The notes: generated by a model not told the origin, from the sequence alone. Shown: positions 33,313 to 41,968, numbered from the stretch's first letter. The stretch: DNA of 64,000 nucleotides from Flavobacterium aciduliphilum (GCF_003268855.1 NZ_QLSZ01000001.1:197369-261368); one strand, 5' to 3'. Numbers and translations are program-made.

Positions 33313-34014
33313 CTACTTCCCAATCCGATCTAAAATATCATTCATCATTTCGATTTGCACGTTCTGAATCTCTATCAATTCTTGTTGTTGGTGCATGATT
33401 AAGTGATCTATCTTTTCGTTCAGCATTCTAATTTCAAGTTCCGATTTCAGATTAATCATATAATCTTTTTTGGCACGTTCCCGATCTTTTTCTTCTTGAC
33501 GGTTTTGACTCATCATGATGACAGGCGCTTGCAAAGCAGCTACACACGATAAAATTAAATTTAATAAAATAAACGGATAGGGATCAAACCCTTTGTTCAA
33601 GTAGATAAAAACATTGGAACCAATCCAAATGGATATAAAAACAAAAAACGAAATAATAAACGTCCAACTGCCGCCAAACGCTGCTACTTTATCAGCTACC
33701 AATTGCCCAATTGTTCGATTGTCAGATTCCTCTTCCACTTGCGACACAAAGGAGGTATCGTGAACTATAGATTTGACAACTTCTTTGTGCATATCCGAAA
33801 GTTCCCCTACTTCTTTTTGCAAAAATTGAGAAATGTATTGCTCTCGATACACATTTAATTCTGCTTTCGAAAGACATTGATGATCATCAAATTCGGGATG
33901 CTCTTGTTGAATTAAATTTAAAATAGGAATACGAATTGTCTTTCCATAAACCCGTTCATTAATGGGATATTCCAATCCAGATAGTGCCGATTTAAAAGTG
34001 AGTTTTGAGTTCAT
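33313..34014 (-). CDS. DUF1003 domain-containing membrane protein
   Basis: A 233-residue protein. The N-terminal 100 residues are cytosolic. The DUF1003 domain (about 115-205) has GSWTFIISFFVFISIWIGSN, then PFILLNLILSCVAALQAPVI as its two helices. The conserved SQNRQEEKDRERAKKDY and a coiled-coil tail (ELEIRMLNEKIDHLI) follow. The function is unknown. It is a single gene with normal length. Confidence 0.92.
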   Translation of the reverse strand: MNSKLTFKSALSGLEYPINERVYGKTIRIPILNLIQQEHPEFDDHQCLSKAELNVYREQYISQFLQKEVGELSDMHKEVVKSIVHDTSFVSQVEEESDNRTIGQLVADKVAAFGGSWTFIISFFVFISIWIGSNVFIYLNKGFDPYPFILLNLILSCVAALQAPVIMMSQNRQEEKDRERAKKDYMINLKSELEIRMLNEKIDHLIMHQQQELIEIQNVQIEMMNDILDRIGK

Positions 34015-34105
34015 TTTATGAGTTTAAGTATTTATTGTTTCAAGGTTTACCAAGAAAACTAATCACAAAGTTAAACCAAATTAAACAACTTAAACATGTA
34101 AACCC

Positions 34106-34651
34106 TTAAACTTGCTCATCATAAAGTTCCAAAAGTTTATTCACGGTATTCCAATTGCGCATGGTGGCTACTACGTTGAGTTTTTTCTCAATGTATTTTT
34201 GGTCCAAACGGGTCTTACCTGCTCCCACATGATACTTGATAAAAATTCTGTTTCCATCAATCACGGCTTCATCAGGTTTGAATTGGCTAATCTTTAATTC
34301 GTGGATAGCCGAACTAGGCAACTCTTTAGAGAGAAATGCTACATACAATTTTTTGGTATCGAGGTCTTTTTCGTTCAAAAAGGGATTGTTTTTCAGACAC
34401 AACTCCAAATCATTTTTACCAATCACAATAGTGGGCACCTCAAAGCCCAATTGCTTGAAGATTTCTTGTTTTATTTTGAAACCCACCCCAAACGTACTCT
34501 CCTCATCGGTCTCTACAAACACATTCCCCGATTGAATATAAGTCACCACATGGGTAAACCCAATGCCCTCCAAGAGGCTTTTGAGCGTTTCCATCTTAAT
34601 CATGTTGTGTCCCGAGACGTTGATGCCACGGAGAAGGGCTAGGTGTTTCAT
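34106..34651 (-). CDS. DUF1697 domain-containing protein
   Basis: A 181-residue protein with the DUF1697 start MKHLALLRGINVSGHNMIKM, then YIQSGNVFVET and the C-terminal TMRNWNTVNKLLEL. The family is common and cytosolic, with no established activity. It is monocistronic. Confidence 0.92.
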   Translation of the reverse strand: MKHLALLRGINVSGHNMIKMETLKSLLEGIGFTHVVTYIQSGNVFVETDEESTFGVGFKIKQEIFKQLGFEVPTIVIGKNDLELCLKNNPFLNEKDLDTKKLYVAFLSKELPSSAIHELKISQFKPDEAVIDGNRIFIKYHVGAGKTRLDQKYIEKKLNVVATMRNWNTVNKLLELYDEQV

Positions 34652-34780
34652 GGGGTAAAGATATAGAAAACCACACTAAAGAATTTGCGCAGTAACATGG
34701 ATTTTTTATTAGATTTGTTTTTTTCATAGAATGAGCTGTTTGGTGGTAAGTATATCATAACTATAGTTTTAAAAGCATTA

Positions 34781-35464
34781 ATGAGTTACAACGCATTATT
34801 TATATTGATTTTATTGTTCTTAATTCTGATTGTGATTATATATCGGAATATTCAAGACCAAAAATTACTAGAGACTGTTACAAAAAAACATCGTGGTACT
34901 CGAACAGAGCGAGAAATGGTTTTAAAACTTTTGAAATCTGGATTTCCTCCCGAAACTATTTTTCATGATCTGTATTTAGAAAAACCTGGTAATCATTATT
35001 GTCAAATCGATTTAGTTGTTGCTACTAAAGTTGGGATAATTGTTTTTGAAATAAAGAAATACAATGGCTGGATTTTTGGGTTGGCGAATCAAACTCAATG
35101 GACACAAGTTTTAGATTATGGTAAACAGAGATATCGCTTTTACAATCCAATACTTCAAAACAAAAAGCATGTACAAGATTTGAAAAAACAATTACCTCAA
35201 TTTGAAAATATTCCTTTCTATTCTATGATTGTGTTTTTTGGTGACTGTAGTTTTAGAAATCTTGATTATGTTCCGAATAGAACTTTTTTGGTAAAATCTT
35301 ATAATGCAATTGAAGTAGTGAATGAAATTATAGAACAAAATGATTCCGCTAAATATAAAAGTAAAAGAGAAATTGTAAATCTTTTACAATCCGCTTCATT
35401 AAATGGAGACAATGAAGCTATTAAAGAAGCACATATTAAAAATATAAAACGAAATTTCGGATAG
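34781..35464 (+). CDS. NERD domain membrane-anchored protein
   Basis: A 227-residue protein with an N-terminal membrane helix (about 4-22) and a nuclease-related domain (about 35-160). The NERD features are GTRTEREMVLKLL, then QIDLVVATKVGIIVFEIKKY, which carries the catalytic-type Asp and Glu-x-Lys of the endonuclease-like fold. The function in bacteria is uncertain, and some members occur in defence or mobile-element regions. It sits just before a predicted structured RNA and a cassette-like small gene. That hints at an accessory region, but no other defence gene is nearby. Confidence 0.87.
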   Translation: MSYNALFILILLFLILIVIIYRNIQDQKLLETVTKKHRGTRTEREMVLKLLKSGFPPETIFHDLYLEKPGNHYCQIDLVVATKVGIIVFEIKKYNGWIFGLANQTQWTQVLDYGKQRYRFYNPILQNKKHVQDLKKQLPQFENIPFYSMIVFFGDCSFRNLDYVPNRTFLVKSYNAIEVVNEIIEQNDSAKYKSKREIVNLLQSASLNGDNEAIKEAHIKNIKRNFG

Positions 35465-35476
35465 CAGAAATTTTAT

Positions 35477-35621
35477 ATATTTGAAGGAATAATTTAGCGC
35501 AATGTCAGAAGACATTTGCGCAGCAGAGTGCTAAAAGAACACTTTGCGAGCTGGATTCTCTGGAGTGATGGTTCTTCTAAACTCCGCATTTGGAGCTGAT
35601 GGCGGAAAATTCCTTGAATAT
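35477..35621 (+). ncRNA. Candidate multibranched structured RNA
   Basis: An outer stem joins ATATTTGAAGGAA (35477-35489) to TTCCTTGAATAT (35610-35621), with one wobble and one bulge. It encloses a series of hairpins: GCGCAATGTC/GACATTTGCGC (35497-35521), GCAGAGTG/CACTTTGC (35523-35547), GGAGT/ACTCC (35562-35585), and CCGCAT/ATGGCGG (35584-35605, mutually exclusive at its edge with the previous one). No reading frame is present. The density of nested complements is hard to explain by chance. It could be a regulatory RNA or a folded mobile-element end. Confidence 0.5.
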
Positions 35622-35671
35622 GTTGCATGTATAAATATATGAAAAAATAAGGAGGTATACAAACTTTTTTC

Positions 35672-35679
35672 TATATTTG
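35672..35679 (+). promoter_or_regulatory. -7 element before the cassette-like gene
   Basis: TATATTTG lies 77 bases before the ATG at 35757. A GGAGGT sequence just upstream is not placed to act as a ribosome site. Confidence 0.35.
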
Positions 35680-35712
35680 TTATGAAGATTGTAGGTTTTT
35701 TCACAGTCTGGC

Positions 35713-35727
35713 GTTAGCGGTAATATT
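35713..35727. repeat. Left arm of inverted repeat flanking a small gene
   Basis: GTTAGCGGTAATATT is the reverse complement, with one mismatch, of AATACTACCGCTAAC at 36269-36283. The pair brackets the gene at 35757-36269. Confidence 0.7.
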
Positions 35728-35756
35728 AGAAAAACTCTGCAAAAAAGAACATTTTT

Positions 35757-36269
35757 ATGAAAATTGAAAACCTAAAAATAAAGAATAACTTAATTCTATT
35801 TGTTCCAATTTTTATTATAGTTTTTTTAATTGCTTGTACAAATACAATGGAAGTAATTAGCGGATTAACTGTTTATATAATTACATTATTTCTTATTTAT
35901 TTCATTTCTTTTTACACTGACAAAAAGCTTGAAAGTAAATTTAACAAAATATCTTTATTACTTTTGATTGTAAGCTTTGTGGGAATTGGTTGCGGAATCT
36001 TAACTTTTCCAATACAAGAGAAACTAAATTCAAAAAAAGCTGAAAAATTTATTACTGAAATAGAAGAATTCAAAAAACTTAATAAAAGGTTACCTAAAGA
36101 CGAAACAGAAATAAAATTTCCAAAATCAAGAAATGGATTATATGTTGAAGAATTTGAATATTATATTCCTGAAGTTGAACAAAGTGGATACATAATAAAA
36201 TATTTTGATGGATTTTGGAACACAAAAGTTTATGTTTCTAATAGTAAAAAATGGTTTACTGACGATTAA
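35757..36269 (+). CDS. Small membrane protein of unknown function in a cassette-like setting
   Basis: A 170-residue protein I do not recognise. Three membrane helices (about 12-30, 35-55 and 65-83) are followed by a polar domain of about 85 residues rich in Lys and Glu. The segment KRLPKDETEIKFPKSRNGLY is like the substrate-side domain of type II pilin-like or minor membrane proteins, without a firm match. Codon use is very AT-rich. Inverted repeats bracket the gene and its stop codon touches the right arm. It may be a mobile single-gene cassette (inference). Confidence 0.65.
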   Translation: MKIENLKIKNNLILFVPIFIIVFLIACTNTMEVISGLTVYIITLFLIYFISFYTDKKLESKFNKISLLLLIVSFVGIGCGILTFPIQEKLNSKKAEKFITEIEEFKKLNKRLPKDETEIKFPKSRNGLYVEEFEYYIPEVEQSGYIIKYFDGFWNTKVYVSNSKKWFTDD

Positions 36270-36289
36270 ATACTACCGCTAACAGCGGT
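36269..36289. repeat. Right arm of the inverted repeat, with a nested hairpin
   Basis: AATACTACCGCTAAC (36269-36283) complements 35713-35727. It overlaps a perfect small hairpin ACCGCT-AAC-AGCGGT (36275-36289). Confidence 0.7.
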
Positions 36290-36798
36290 AACTGTTGCAC
36301 AACCTCTTTTAAAAAGCAAAAAACATCAATCTTAACAGAAAAAGACCTCTTTAGAAGCGATTTTAGAGAGGCTTATTTTTTAGTTCAAGTTGTAAATGGT
36401 GAATTTTACAGGGGTTAGAAAGGCTCTTTTTAAAAGATAAAAAGTGGTTTTTAGACTCGTTTGTACTTTCCCTTTCATTGAGGCAACAATACCCCTAACC
36501 ACGCTATTCCTTTCGCGGTTCTATAAAGAAAGTAAAAGATACTTTGAGTTACTAATACGATTCCTCTTTTGTCGGAATGAAAAAAGACATTAAACACATG
36601 TAAAGAGTTTTTCTGTTGTGGAATGGTTGCATTAACACTGTTATTTCAGTAGTTCTCGATACTATTTTCTAATTCAAAAACTAGCATTTTTAAATCAGAA
36701 AATCACTCGAAGTGACGGTAGTAGTATCGACAGCGTTATTAGGAGCAAAAAAACAATAATTTTTTCCCAAACCCAATTCAAAAAACATTTCAAAACCT
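36290..36798. other. Gene-free spacer with decayed repeats
   Basis: No credible gene. A terminator-like segment lies at about 36341-36386: AAGACCTCT and AGAGAGGCTT are complementary with bulges, followed by a T run. TCGATACTA (36657-36665) is perfectly complementary to TAGTATCGA (36724-36732), with CACTCGAAGTGACGG between them. I recall this wording from dispersed intergenic elements in flavobacteria. Confidence 0.5.
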
Positions 36799-36806
36799 TA
36801 TTTTTG
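36799..36806 (+). promoter_or_regulatory. -7 element directly before rlmD
   Basis: TATTTTTG ends 4 bases before the ATG. If it is the real -7 element, the mRNA would start at or near the initiation codon (leaderless). Confidence 0.35.
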
Positions 36807-36810
36807 CCTC

Positions 36811-38226
36811 ATGGGAAAAAGAAAAACCGACCGAATTATATTTGAAAACGTGACTGTGCTCGATGCAGGTGCCAAAGGCGTTTCTGTGGCCAAAGCGCCT
36901 GAAGGACAAGTCCTTTTTATACCTAATGTAGTACCTGGTGATGTTGTAGATGTACAAACCTTTAAAAAGCGTAAATCCTATTTTGAAGGAAAAGCCATCA
37001 AATTTCACAGCTATTCCGAAAATCGCATCGAACCTGTATGTGAGCATTTCGGTGCTTGTGGCGGGTGCAAATGGCAAAACATGAAGTACGAACAACAGTT
37101 GTTTTACAAAAACAATGAAGTGTTCAATAACCTAAAACGCATTGGTAAAATTGAGTTACCCGAGTTCGAACCCATCCTAGGCTCAGAAAAACAATTGTTT
37201 TACAGAAACAAAATGGAATTTGGGTTTTCCGATACGCGTTGGTTGACCGACACCCAAATTCAATCGAACGAAGAAAACCTAAGCAAGAAAAACGCTCTAG
37301 GCTTTCACGTTCCTAAAATGTGGGACAAAATCCTAGACATCAATAAATGTTGGTTGCAAGAAGACCCCTCTAACGCTATTAGAAATTCAATAAAAGAATT
37401 TGCCGATAAAAACGGAATGACCTTCTTCAATGCACGAAACCACGAAGGATTGTTACGTACCTTGATGATTCGCACCGCATCTACTGGCGAAATCATGGTC
37501 TTGATTCAATTTTTTGAAGACGATAAAGCCAACCGCGAATTGTTGTTGGATTATATCTATGAACAATTTCCACAAATTACGTCGTTGCAATATGTGATTA
37601 ACAGCAAAGCCAACGACACGTTGTATGACCAAGACATTAAATTATATAAAGGAAGAGATTATATATTGGAAGAAATGGAAGGATTGCATTTTAGCATCAA
37701 TGCCAAATCGTTCTACCAGACCAATTCCGACCAAGCGTATGAATTGTACAAAATAACACGTGAGTTTGCAGGATTAACTGGTAATGAAGTCGTGTTTGAT
37801 TTGTATACCGGTACCGGAACCATTGCGCAATTTGTTTCGAAACAAGCGAAGAAAGTAATTGGTGTAGAAGCCGTTCCAGAAGCCATTGCCGATGCTAAAG
37901 AAAACGCCAAACGCAATGCAATCACCAACTGTGAGTTTTATGTAGGGGATATGAAAAATGTCTTTAACGATGAGTTCATCAACCAACACGGAAAACCCGA
38001 TGTGATCATCACCGACCCACCAAGAGACGGCATGCATAAAGACGTAGTAGAAATGGTATTGAAAACAGGCGCTCCTAAGATTGTCTATGTAAGCTGTAAC
38101 TCGGCTACTCAAGCAAGAGATTTGTCTTTGATGGATGAAAAATACAAAGTGACGCGGGTGCGACCTGTGGATATGTTTCCGCAAACGCATCATGTAGAAA
38201 ATGTTGTACTTTTGGAGCTTAGATAA
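36811..38226 (+). CDS. rlmD: 23S rRNA (uracil-C5)-methyltransferase RlmD-type
   Basis: Methylates uracil in 23S rRNA with SAM. The 471 residues show an N-terminal TRAM domain (about 1-60), then a 4Fe-4S site CEHFGACGGC with the fourth Cys in INKCWLQ. The SAM-binding DLYTGTGTIAQF, TDPPRDGMH, and the nucleophile Cys near residue 429 in VSCNSATQARDL follow. In Bacteroidota this protein is usually annotated RlmD; the target position (U747 or U1939) cannot be read from sequence. The DUF6452 gene follows 40 bases downstream. Confidence 0.92.
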   Translation: MGKRKTDRIIFENVTVLDAGAKGVSVAKAPEGQVLFIPNVVPGDVVDVQTFKKRKSYFEGKAIKFHSYSENRIEPVCEHFGACGGCKWQNMKYEQQLFYKNNEVFNNLKRIGKIELPEFEPILGSEKQLFYRNKMEFGFSDTRWLTDTQIQSNEENLSKKNALGFHVPKMWDKILDINKCWLQEDPSNAIRNSIKEFADKNGMTFFNARNHEGLLRTLMIRTASTGEIMVLIQFFEDDKANRELLLDYIYEQFPQITSLQYVINSKANDTLYDQDIKLYKGRDYILEEMEGLHFSINAKSFYQTNSDQAYELYKITREFAGLTGNEVVFDLYTGTGTIAQFVSKQAKKVIGVEAVPEAIADAKENAKRNAITNCEFYVGDMKNVFNDEFINQHGKPDVIITDPPRDGMHKDVVEMVLKTGAPKIVYVSCNSATQARDLSLMDEKYKVTRVRPVDMFPQTHHVENVVLLELR

Positions 38227-38266
38227 AGTAAATAGTATTTGCTAATCACTAATCACTAAAAAATTT

Positions 38267-38803
38267 ATGAAAAAAATAGTTTTGTTATTAGTCCTTGTGT
38301 TCTCCTTCTCAGGTTGTGAGAAAGACGATATTTGTGATGCCAGTACGTCTACAACCCCTAGACTCGTGGTGGAATTTTACGACAATGCCTTACTATTGCC
38401 CACTACCAAGGCCGTAACAAATCTAAAAGCGGTTGCCAATGGCATGACGGATGGAGTGGTTTTCAATAGCACACTAGCTACTTCTGACCCCTCACGGTAT
38501 TTGTCAAACGATAAAAAAATATTTCTACCTCTTCGAATGGGTGAAACAGACAACAGTACGACGTATGCTTTAACCCTAAATTCGGGTGTTGTAGGAAGTG
38601 AAAATACCGATTATGTGACCTTCACATACAACAAGCATAATGTATATGTATCTCGAGCTTGTGGCTACAAAACCTTATTTGATTTGACCAATACTAATTC
38701 GAACATTCTCACTCCAGACAGTGATAATTGGATTAAAGATATTTCTATTTACAAAGCAAACCTTGAATCGGAAAATGAAGTACACATTAAAATTAAGTTT
38801 TAG
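38267..38803 (+). CDS. DUF6452 family lipoprotein
   Basis: A 178-residue predicted lipoprotein. The signal peptide ends with lipobox FSFSGC (Cys17), followed by EKDDICDASTSTTPRLVVEF, typical of DUF6452, which keeps Cys residues near the mature N-terminus. The rest is beta-rich. The function is unknown. It overlaps the next gene by 29 bases, a conserved arrangement with DUF6048 downstream of rlmD in flavobacteria as I recall it. Confidence 0.87.
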   Translation: MKKIVLLLVLVFSFSGCEKDDICDASTSTTPRLVVEFYDNALLLPTTKAVTNLKAVANGMTDGVVFNSTLATSDPSRYLSNDKKIFLPLRMGETDNSTTYALTLNSGVVGSENTDYVTFTYNKHNVYVSRACGYKTLFDLTNTNSNILTPDSDNWIKDISIYKANLESENEVHIKIKF

Positions 38804-39521
38804 TTTTTTAGTGCTGCTAACTACAGTTTTAGGGCGAGCACAAGAGGCTAAAGAAACAAAAAAAACGGACAGCATCAAACCCAAAACCGAACGCTATGGA
38901 TTGCGTGTGGGAATTGATTTAGCCAAACTATCCCGTTCTTTTTACGAAAAAGACTACAAAGGATTAGAACTTGTAGGCGATTTTAAAGTGACCCGAAGAC
39001 ATTACCTTGCGGCTGAGCTGGGCAATGAAAATAAAACTGTTGATGACGACCGATTGAACTTTACCACCAAAGGCACCTATATTAAAGTGGGTTTCGATTA
39101 CAACTCTTACGACAATTGGTGGGGCATGCACAACATGATTTATGTAGGATTGCGTTATGGAGTGAGTACTTTTAGTCAAACGCTTAACAGCTATTCTATC
39201 TACAATACCCATCCTTATTTTGAGGAGACGCCTACACTTATTTCTGGAGAAAAATTCGATGGCTTATCGGCACAATGGATCGAAGTTGTGGCAGGACTTA
39301 AAGCTGAAATTGTACAAAATCTCTATGTTGGGTTTAGCATACGATTGAACAACCTGCTTACTAATAAAACTCCCGACAACTTAGACAACCTCTACATCCC
39401 TGGATTCAACAGAACGTATGGGGGAAAGTTTGGCGCAGGCTTCAATTACACAATTTCGTATTTTGTTCCTATTTTTAAAACTACGTTAAAACCAAAAGAG
39501 AAAGAAGCTAAAAATAAATAA
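38775..39521 (+). CDS. DUF6048 family outer-membrane-type protein
   Basis: A 248-residue protein with a signal peptide (MKYTLKLSFSFLVLLTTVLGRAQ) and a beta-barrel-like body. The alternating strands include YGLRVGIDLAKLSRSFYEKD, KGTYIKVGFDYNSYDN and NMIYVGLRYGVSTFSQ, and a short Lys-rich tail ends the protein. The function is unknown. The ATG at 38775 is chosen because it opens the signal peptide; an upstream ATG at 38721 would add 18 residues lying wholly inside the previous gene. Confidence 0.87.
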   Translation: MKYTLKLSFSFLVLLTTVLGRAQEAKETKKTDSIKPKTERYGLRVGIDLAKLSRSFYEKDYKGLELVGDFKVTRRHYLAAELGNENKTVDDDRLNFTTKGTYIKVGFDYNSYDNWWGMHNMIYVGLRYGVSTFSQTLNSYSIYNTHPYFEETPTLISGEKFDGLSAQWIEVVAGLKAEIVQNLYVGFSIRLNNLLTNKTPDNLDNLYIPGFNRTYGGKFGAGFNYTISYFVPIFKTTLKPKEKEAKNK

Positions 39522-39533
39522 ACTATAATTTTC

Positions 39534-39581
39534 AGCCACAGATTCACTGATTTATTTAAATTAATCTGTTAATCTGTGGCT
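39534..39581. repeat. Palindromic element AGCCACAGATT...AATCTGTGGCT (copy 1)
   Basis: The arms match over about 21 bases with three mismatches. It lies between convergent genes and may end transcription both ways. A second copy is at 48231-48280. Confidence 0.75.
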
Positions 39582-39599
39582 AACTATTTTAAACCTGAA

Positions 39600-39833
39600 T
39601 TAATTTATTTCTTTCACGCCTTTTATAAAAATAATTTTCATAAAAATTTTCTCCCCGTCTTTGGTGCGAATCGCTTGAAATTTTGGAGCCAAGATGGTAC
39701 TGATTACAAAAGCTACACCCATCATGGCAAAGCCTTTCAAACTTGTAAAGCTGCTTAATAAAAGTTGCGCCGGTAAAAAGAACGCGGCAAAACTTAAAAA
39801 GTTATATAAAAATGATTTGGTTGTTTTAGACAT
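39600..39833 (-). CDS. Small membrane protein (77 aa)
   Basis: A 77-residue protein with two predicted membrane helices (about 10-27 and 30-50) and a basic tail. I do not recognise the family, but I recall similar small proteins in flavobacteria. The coding assignment rests on an intact ATG, coherent topology, and position between a terminator-like palindrome and the next gene on the same strand. Confidence 0.6.
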   Translation of the reverse strand: MSKTTKSFLYNFLSFAAFFLPAQLLLSSFTSLKGFAMMGVAFVISTILAPKFQAIRTKDGEKIFMKIIFIKGVKEIN

Positions 39834-39865
39834 GATTACTTTTATTAAATTAAACGGAAAAGTGC

Positions 39866-39904
39866 GACTGAAAACTGTGACTGAAAACTGTGACTGAAAA
39901 CTAT
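39866..39904. repeat. Three tandem copies of a 13-bp unit
   Basis: GACTGAAAACTGT occurs three times in a row, the last with one change. It lies just after the RlmL-like gene (minus strand). Confidence 0.9.
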
Positions 39905-39911
39905 ATATTAA

Positions 39912-41072
39912 CTAATCTCTATTCTGAAATTTCGTTCGTTTACTTCCTTCATACATTTCGTATTTCACAAGTCTCGCCTCCAAGCTTCCGTTGAATAATT
40001 TGATTTTTCTTGAAGGTTTTAATCCTACAAACTTCAAGGCTTCTAAATTGGCTGTAATAAACCACGCATGAGTTCCTGGATAGTTCTGTTTCATGGTATC
40101 GCCCATCTCTCTGTAAAAACGCTCTAAGTCAATATCCAAACGTTCTCCATAAGGTGGATTAAACACCATGTGTAACGGTCCAACGGTTTCTTTTTTAGTA
40201 TCAAAAAAGTTGTGTTGCTCCACTGTAATGAATTCGTCTACATTGGCATTTCTTATATTGTCTTTGGCTTTGTTTACCGCACTTGGTGCTTTGTCATAGC
40301 CTTTAATCGTATAATGAAATTCGCGTGTTCTTTTCAGTAAGGCGTCAATAATTTGGTCAAACAAATCGTTATCCCAATCGTTCCATTTCTCAAAAGCAAA
40401 CTCCTTGCGATTGATATTCGCTGGAATATTACACGCAATCATCGCAGCTTCCACCAAAATAGTTCCCGAACCACACATAGGATCTAGAAAATCGGATTTC
40501 CCTTCCCAACCCGAAAGCAAAAGCATACCCGCTGCCAACACCTCATTAATCGGAGCCATATTCGTAGCTGTTCGATACCCACGATGGTGCAACGAAGCCC
40601 CAGAAGTATCTAAAGCTACCGAAACTTGATCTCTATCTATGTGAATGTTAATTCGCAAATCGGGAAAATCTTTATCTATACTCGGACGCATGCCTGTTTT
40701 TTCACGAAACTGATCGACAATAGCATCTTTCGCTTTTTGAGAAACAAACTGCGAATGTTTAAAGTGATCCGAATGAATGGTCGTGTCAATGACAAAAGTT
40801 TGATTAGCATTCAAATAGGTGCTCCAATCCACACCTTGAATGTTTTTGTACAACTGCACTTCATTGGTCGCTCTGAAATAATAAATAGGTTTCAAGATTT
40901 TCAAAGCGGTTCGCAAGGACAAATTGGCTTTATACATAAATCCTTTATCGCCTTTAAAACTTACCATTCTCGTCCCTATTTCAACGTCTTGAGCCCCTAA
41001 AAGTTGTAATTCCTTGGCCAATATCTCTTCAAAACCAAAAAAGGTTTTGGCAATCATTTTAAAATTTTCCAT
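39912..41072 (-). CDS. THUMP domain RNA methyltransferase (RlmL N-terminal type)
   Basis: A 386-residue SAM-dependent rRNA methyltransferase. A ferredoxin-like/THUMP region (about 1-160) is followed by the methyltransferase domain with LDPMCGSGTILVEAAMIA and catalytic NPPYGERL. It resembles the first half of E. coli RlmKL, which makes m2G2445 in 23S rRNA. The second half is absent, as in many Bacteroidota. The ATG at 41070-41072 is chosen over a GTG five codons upstream, because MENFKMIAKTFFGFEEIL is the usual start. Confidence 0.9.
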   Translation of the reverse strand: MENFKMIAKTFFGFEEILAKELQLLGAQDVEIGTRMVSFKGDKGFMYKANLSLRTALKILKPIYYFRATNEVQLYKNIQGVDWSTYLNANQTFVIDTTIHSDHFKHSQFVSQKAKDAIVDQFREKTGMRPSIDKDFPDLRINIHIDRDQVSVALDTSGASLHHRGYRTATNMAPINEVLAAGMLLLSGWEGKSDFLDPMCGSGTILVEAAMIACNIPANINRKEFAFEKWNDWDNDLFDQIIDALLKRTREFHYTIKGYDKAPSAVNKAKDNIRNANVDEFITVEQHNFFDTKKETVGPLHMVFNPPYGERLDIDLERFYREMGDTMKQNYPGTHAWFITANLEALKFVGLKPSRKIKLFNGSLEARLVKYEMYEGSKRTKFQNRD

Positions 41073-41169
41073 CTGTATAAACTCCACTATTCAAATAACA
41101 AATTCCAAATAAATCTAAAATCCTAAAATATCAAACTTCAAACTTGGAATAACTTCTGCAAAAATACAT

Positions 41170-41177
41170 TAAATTTG
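41170..41177 (+). promoter_or_regulatory. -7 element before methyltransferase gene
   Basis: TAAATTTG lies 29 bases before the ATG at 41207. A TTG sits 23 bases upstream (41144-41146), slightly long for the consensus. Confidence 0.45.
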
Positions 41178-41206
41178 CACGTTAAGAATTTTATGTACAA
41201 GAATTC

Positions 41207-41968
41207 ATGTCAGAAATCTCAAATCAACATACCTCAAACGACAATATGCAATCTTCTTGGTTCGCGTCGTGGTTTGATACGTCGTATTATCACATCTTAT
41301 ATAAAGACCGCAACTACCGTGAAGCACAAATCTTCATGGACAATTTGACGCATTACCTCAACTTACCAGAAGAGGCCAAAGTATTGGATTTAGCTTGTGG
41401 AAAAGGACGTCATTCCATTTACTTAAACCAATTAGGATTTAATGTTTTGGGCGTTGATTTGTCTGAAAACAGTATTGAAATTGCTTCTAAAAATGCTAAC
41501 GATAAACTGCATTTCAAAGTGCACGACATGCGCGAACCCTTGGAAGAAAAGTTTGATGCTATTTTCAATTTATTTACGAGCTTTGGGTACTTTGATCATG
41601 ACGAAGACAATTTAAAAACATTACTAGCCATTAAAGAAAGTCTTTCAGAATATGGGTTTGCTGTGATTGATTTTATGAACGTACCGTTTGTATTAGACAA
41701 TTTAGTCGCCGAAGAAACGAAAACGGTTGAGGCAATTGATTTTCATTTGAAACGCTATGTAAAAGACGGTTTTATCATCAAAGAAATTGATTTTGAGGAC
41801 AACGGCAAGAAATTTCATTATGAAGAAAAAGTAAGAGCCTTAACCCTAGAGGATTTCACCAAAATGATGGATGAAGCAGGAATTTATTTATTGGATATTT
41901 TTGGCGATTATAAGTTAAAAAAATACTACAAAAAGACCAGTGAACGATTGATTATGATTTTTAAATAG
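41207..41968 (+). CDS. Class I SAM-dependent methyltransferase
   Basis: A 253-residue methyltransferase. Motif I is VLDLACGKGRHSIYL (about 63-77), followed by GVDLSENSIEIASKNA and FDAIFNLFTSFGYFD. The substrate is unknown; the overall pattern resembles small-molecule methyltransferases of the Methyltransf_25/11 group. It lies 30 bases upstream of the ZIP transporter on the same strand. Confidence 0.88.
   Translation: MSEISNQHTSNDNMQSSWFASWFDTSYYHILYKDRNYREAQIFMDNLTHYLNLPEEAKVLDLACGKGRHSIYLNQLGFNVLGVDLSENSIEIASKNANDKLHFKVHDMREPLEEKFDAIFNLFTSFGYFDHDEDNLKTLLAIKESLSEYGFAVIDFMNVPFVLDNLVAEETKTVEAIDFHLKRYVKDGFIIKEIDFEDNGKKFHYEEKVRALTLEDFTKMMDEAGIYLLDIFGDYKLKKYYKKTSERLIMIFK

Noticed and set aside
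34781..36289. A defence island built on the NERD gene, the structured RNA and the small membrane protein
   Set aside because: No recognisable nuclease partner, methyltransferase, toxin or reverse transcriptase is present. NERD proteins also occur outside defence regions. The RNA and cassette are reported separately without this claim.
39576..39897. Two plus-strand frames opposite the small membrane-protein gene
   Set aside because: The minus-strand frame has coherent membrane topology and gene-like position, while the plus-strand frames are Lys-rich with no recognisable features.
39866..39904. CRISPR array or regulator-binding repeat
   Set aside because: Three contiguous 13-bp copies without spacers are a simple tandem repeat. 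No cas gene is present in the window.
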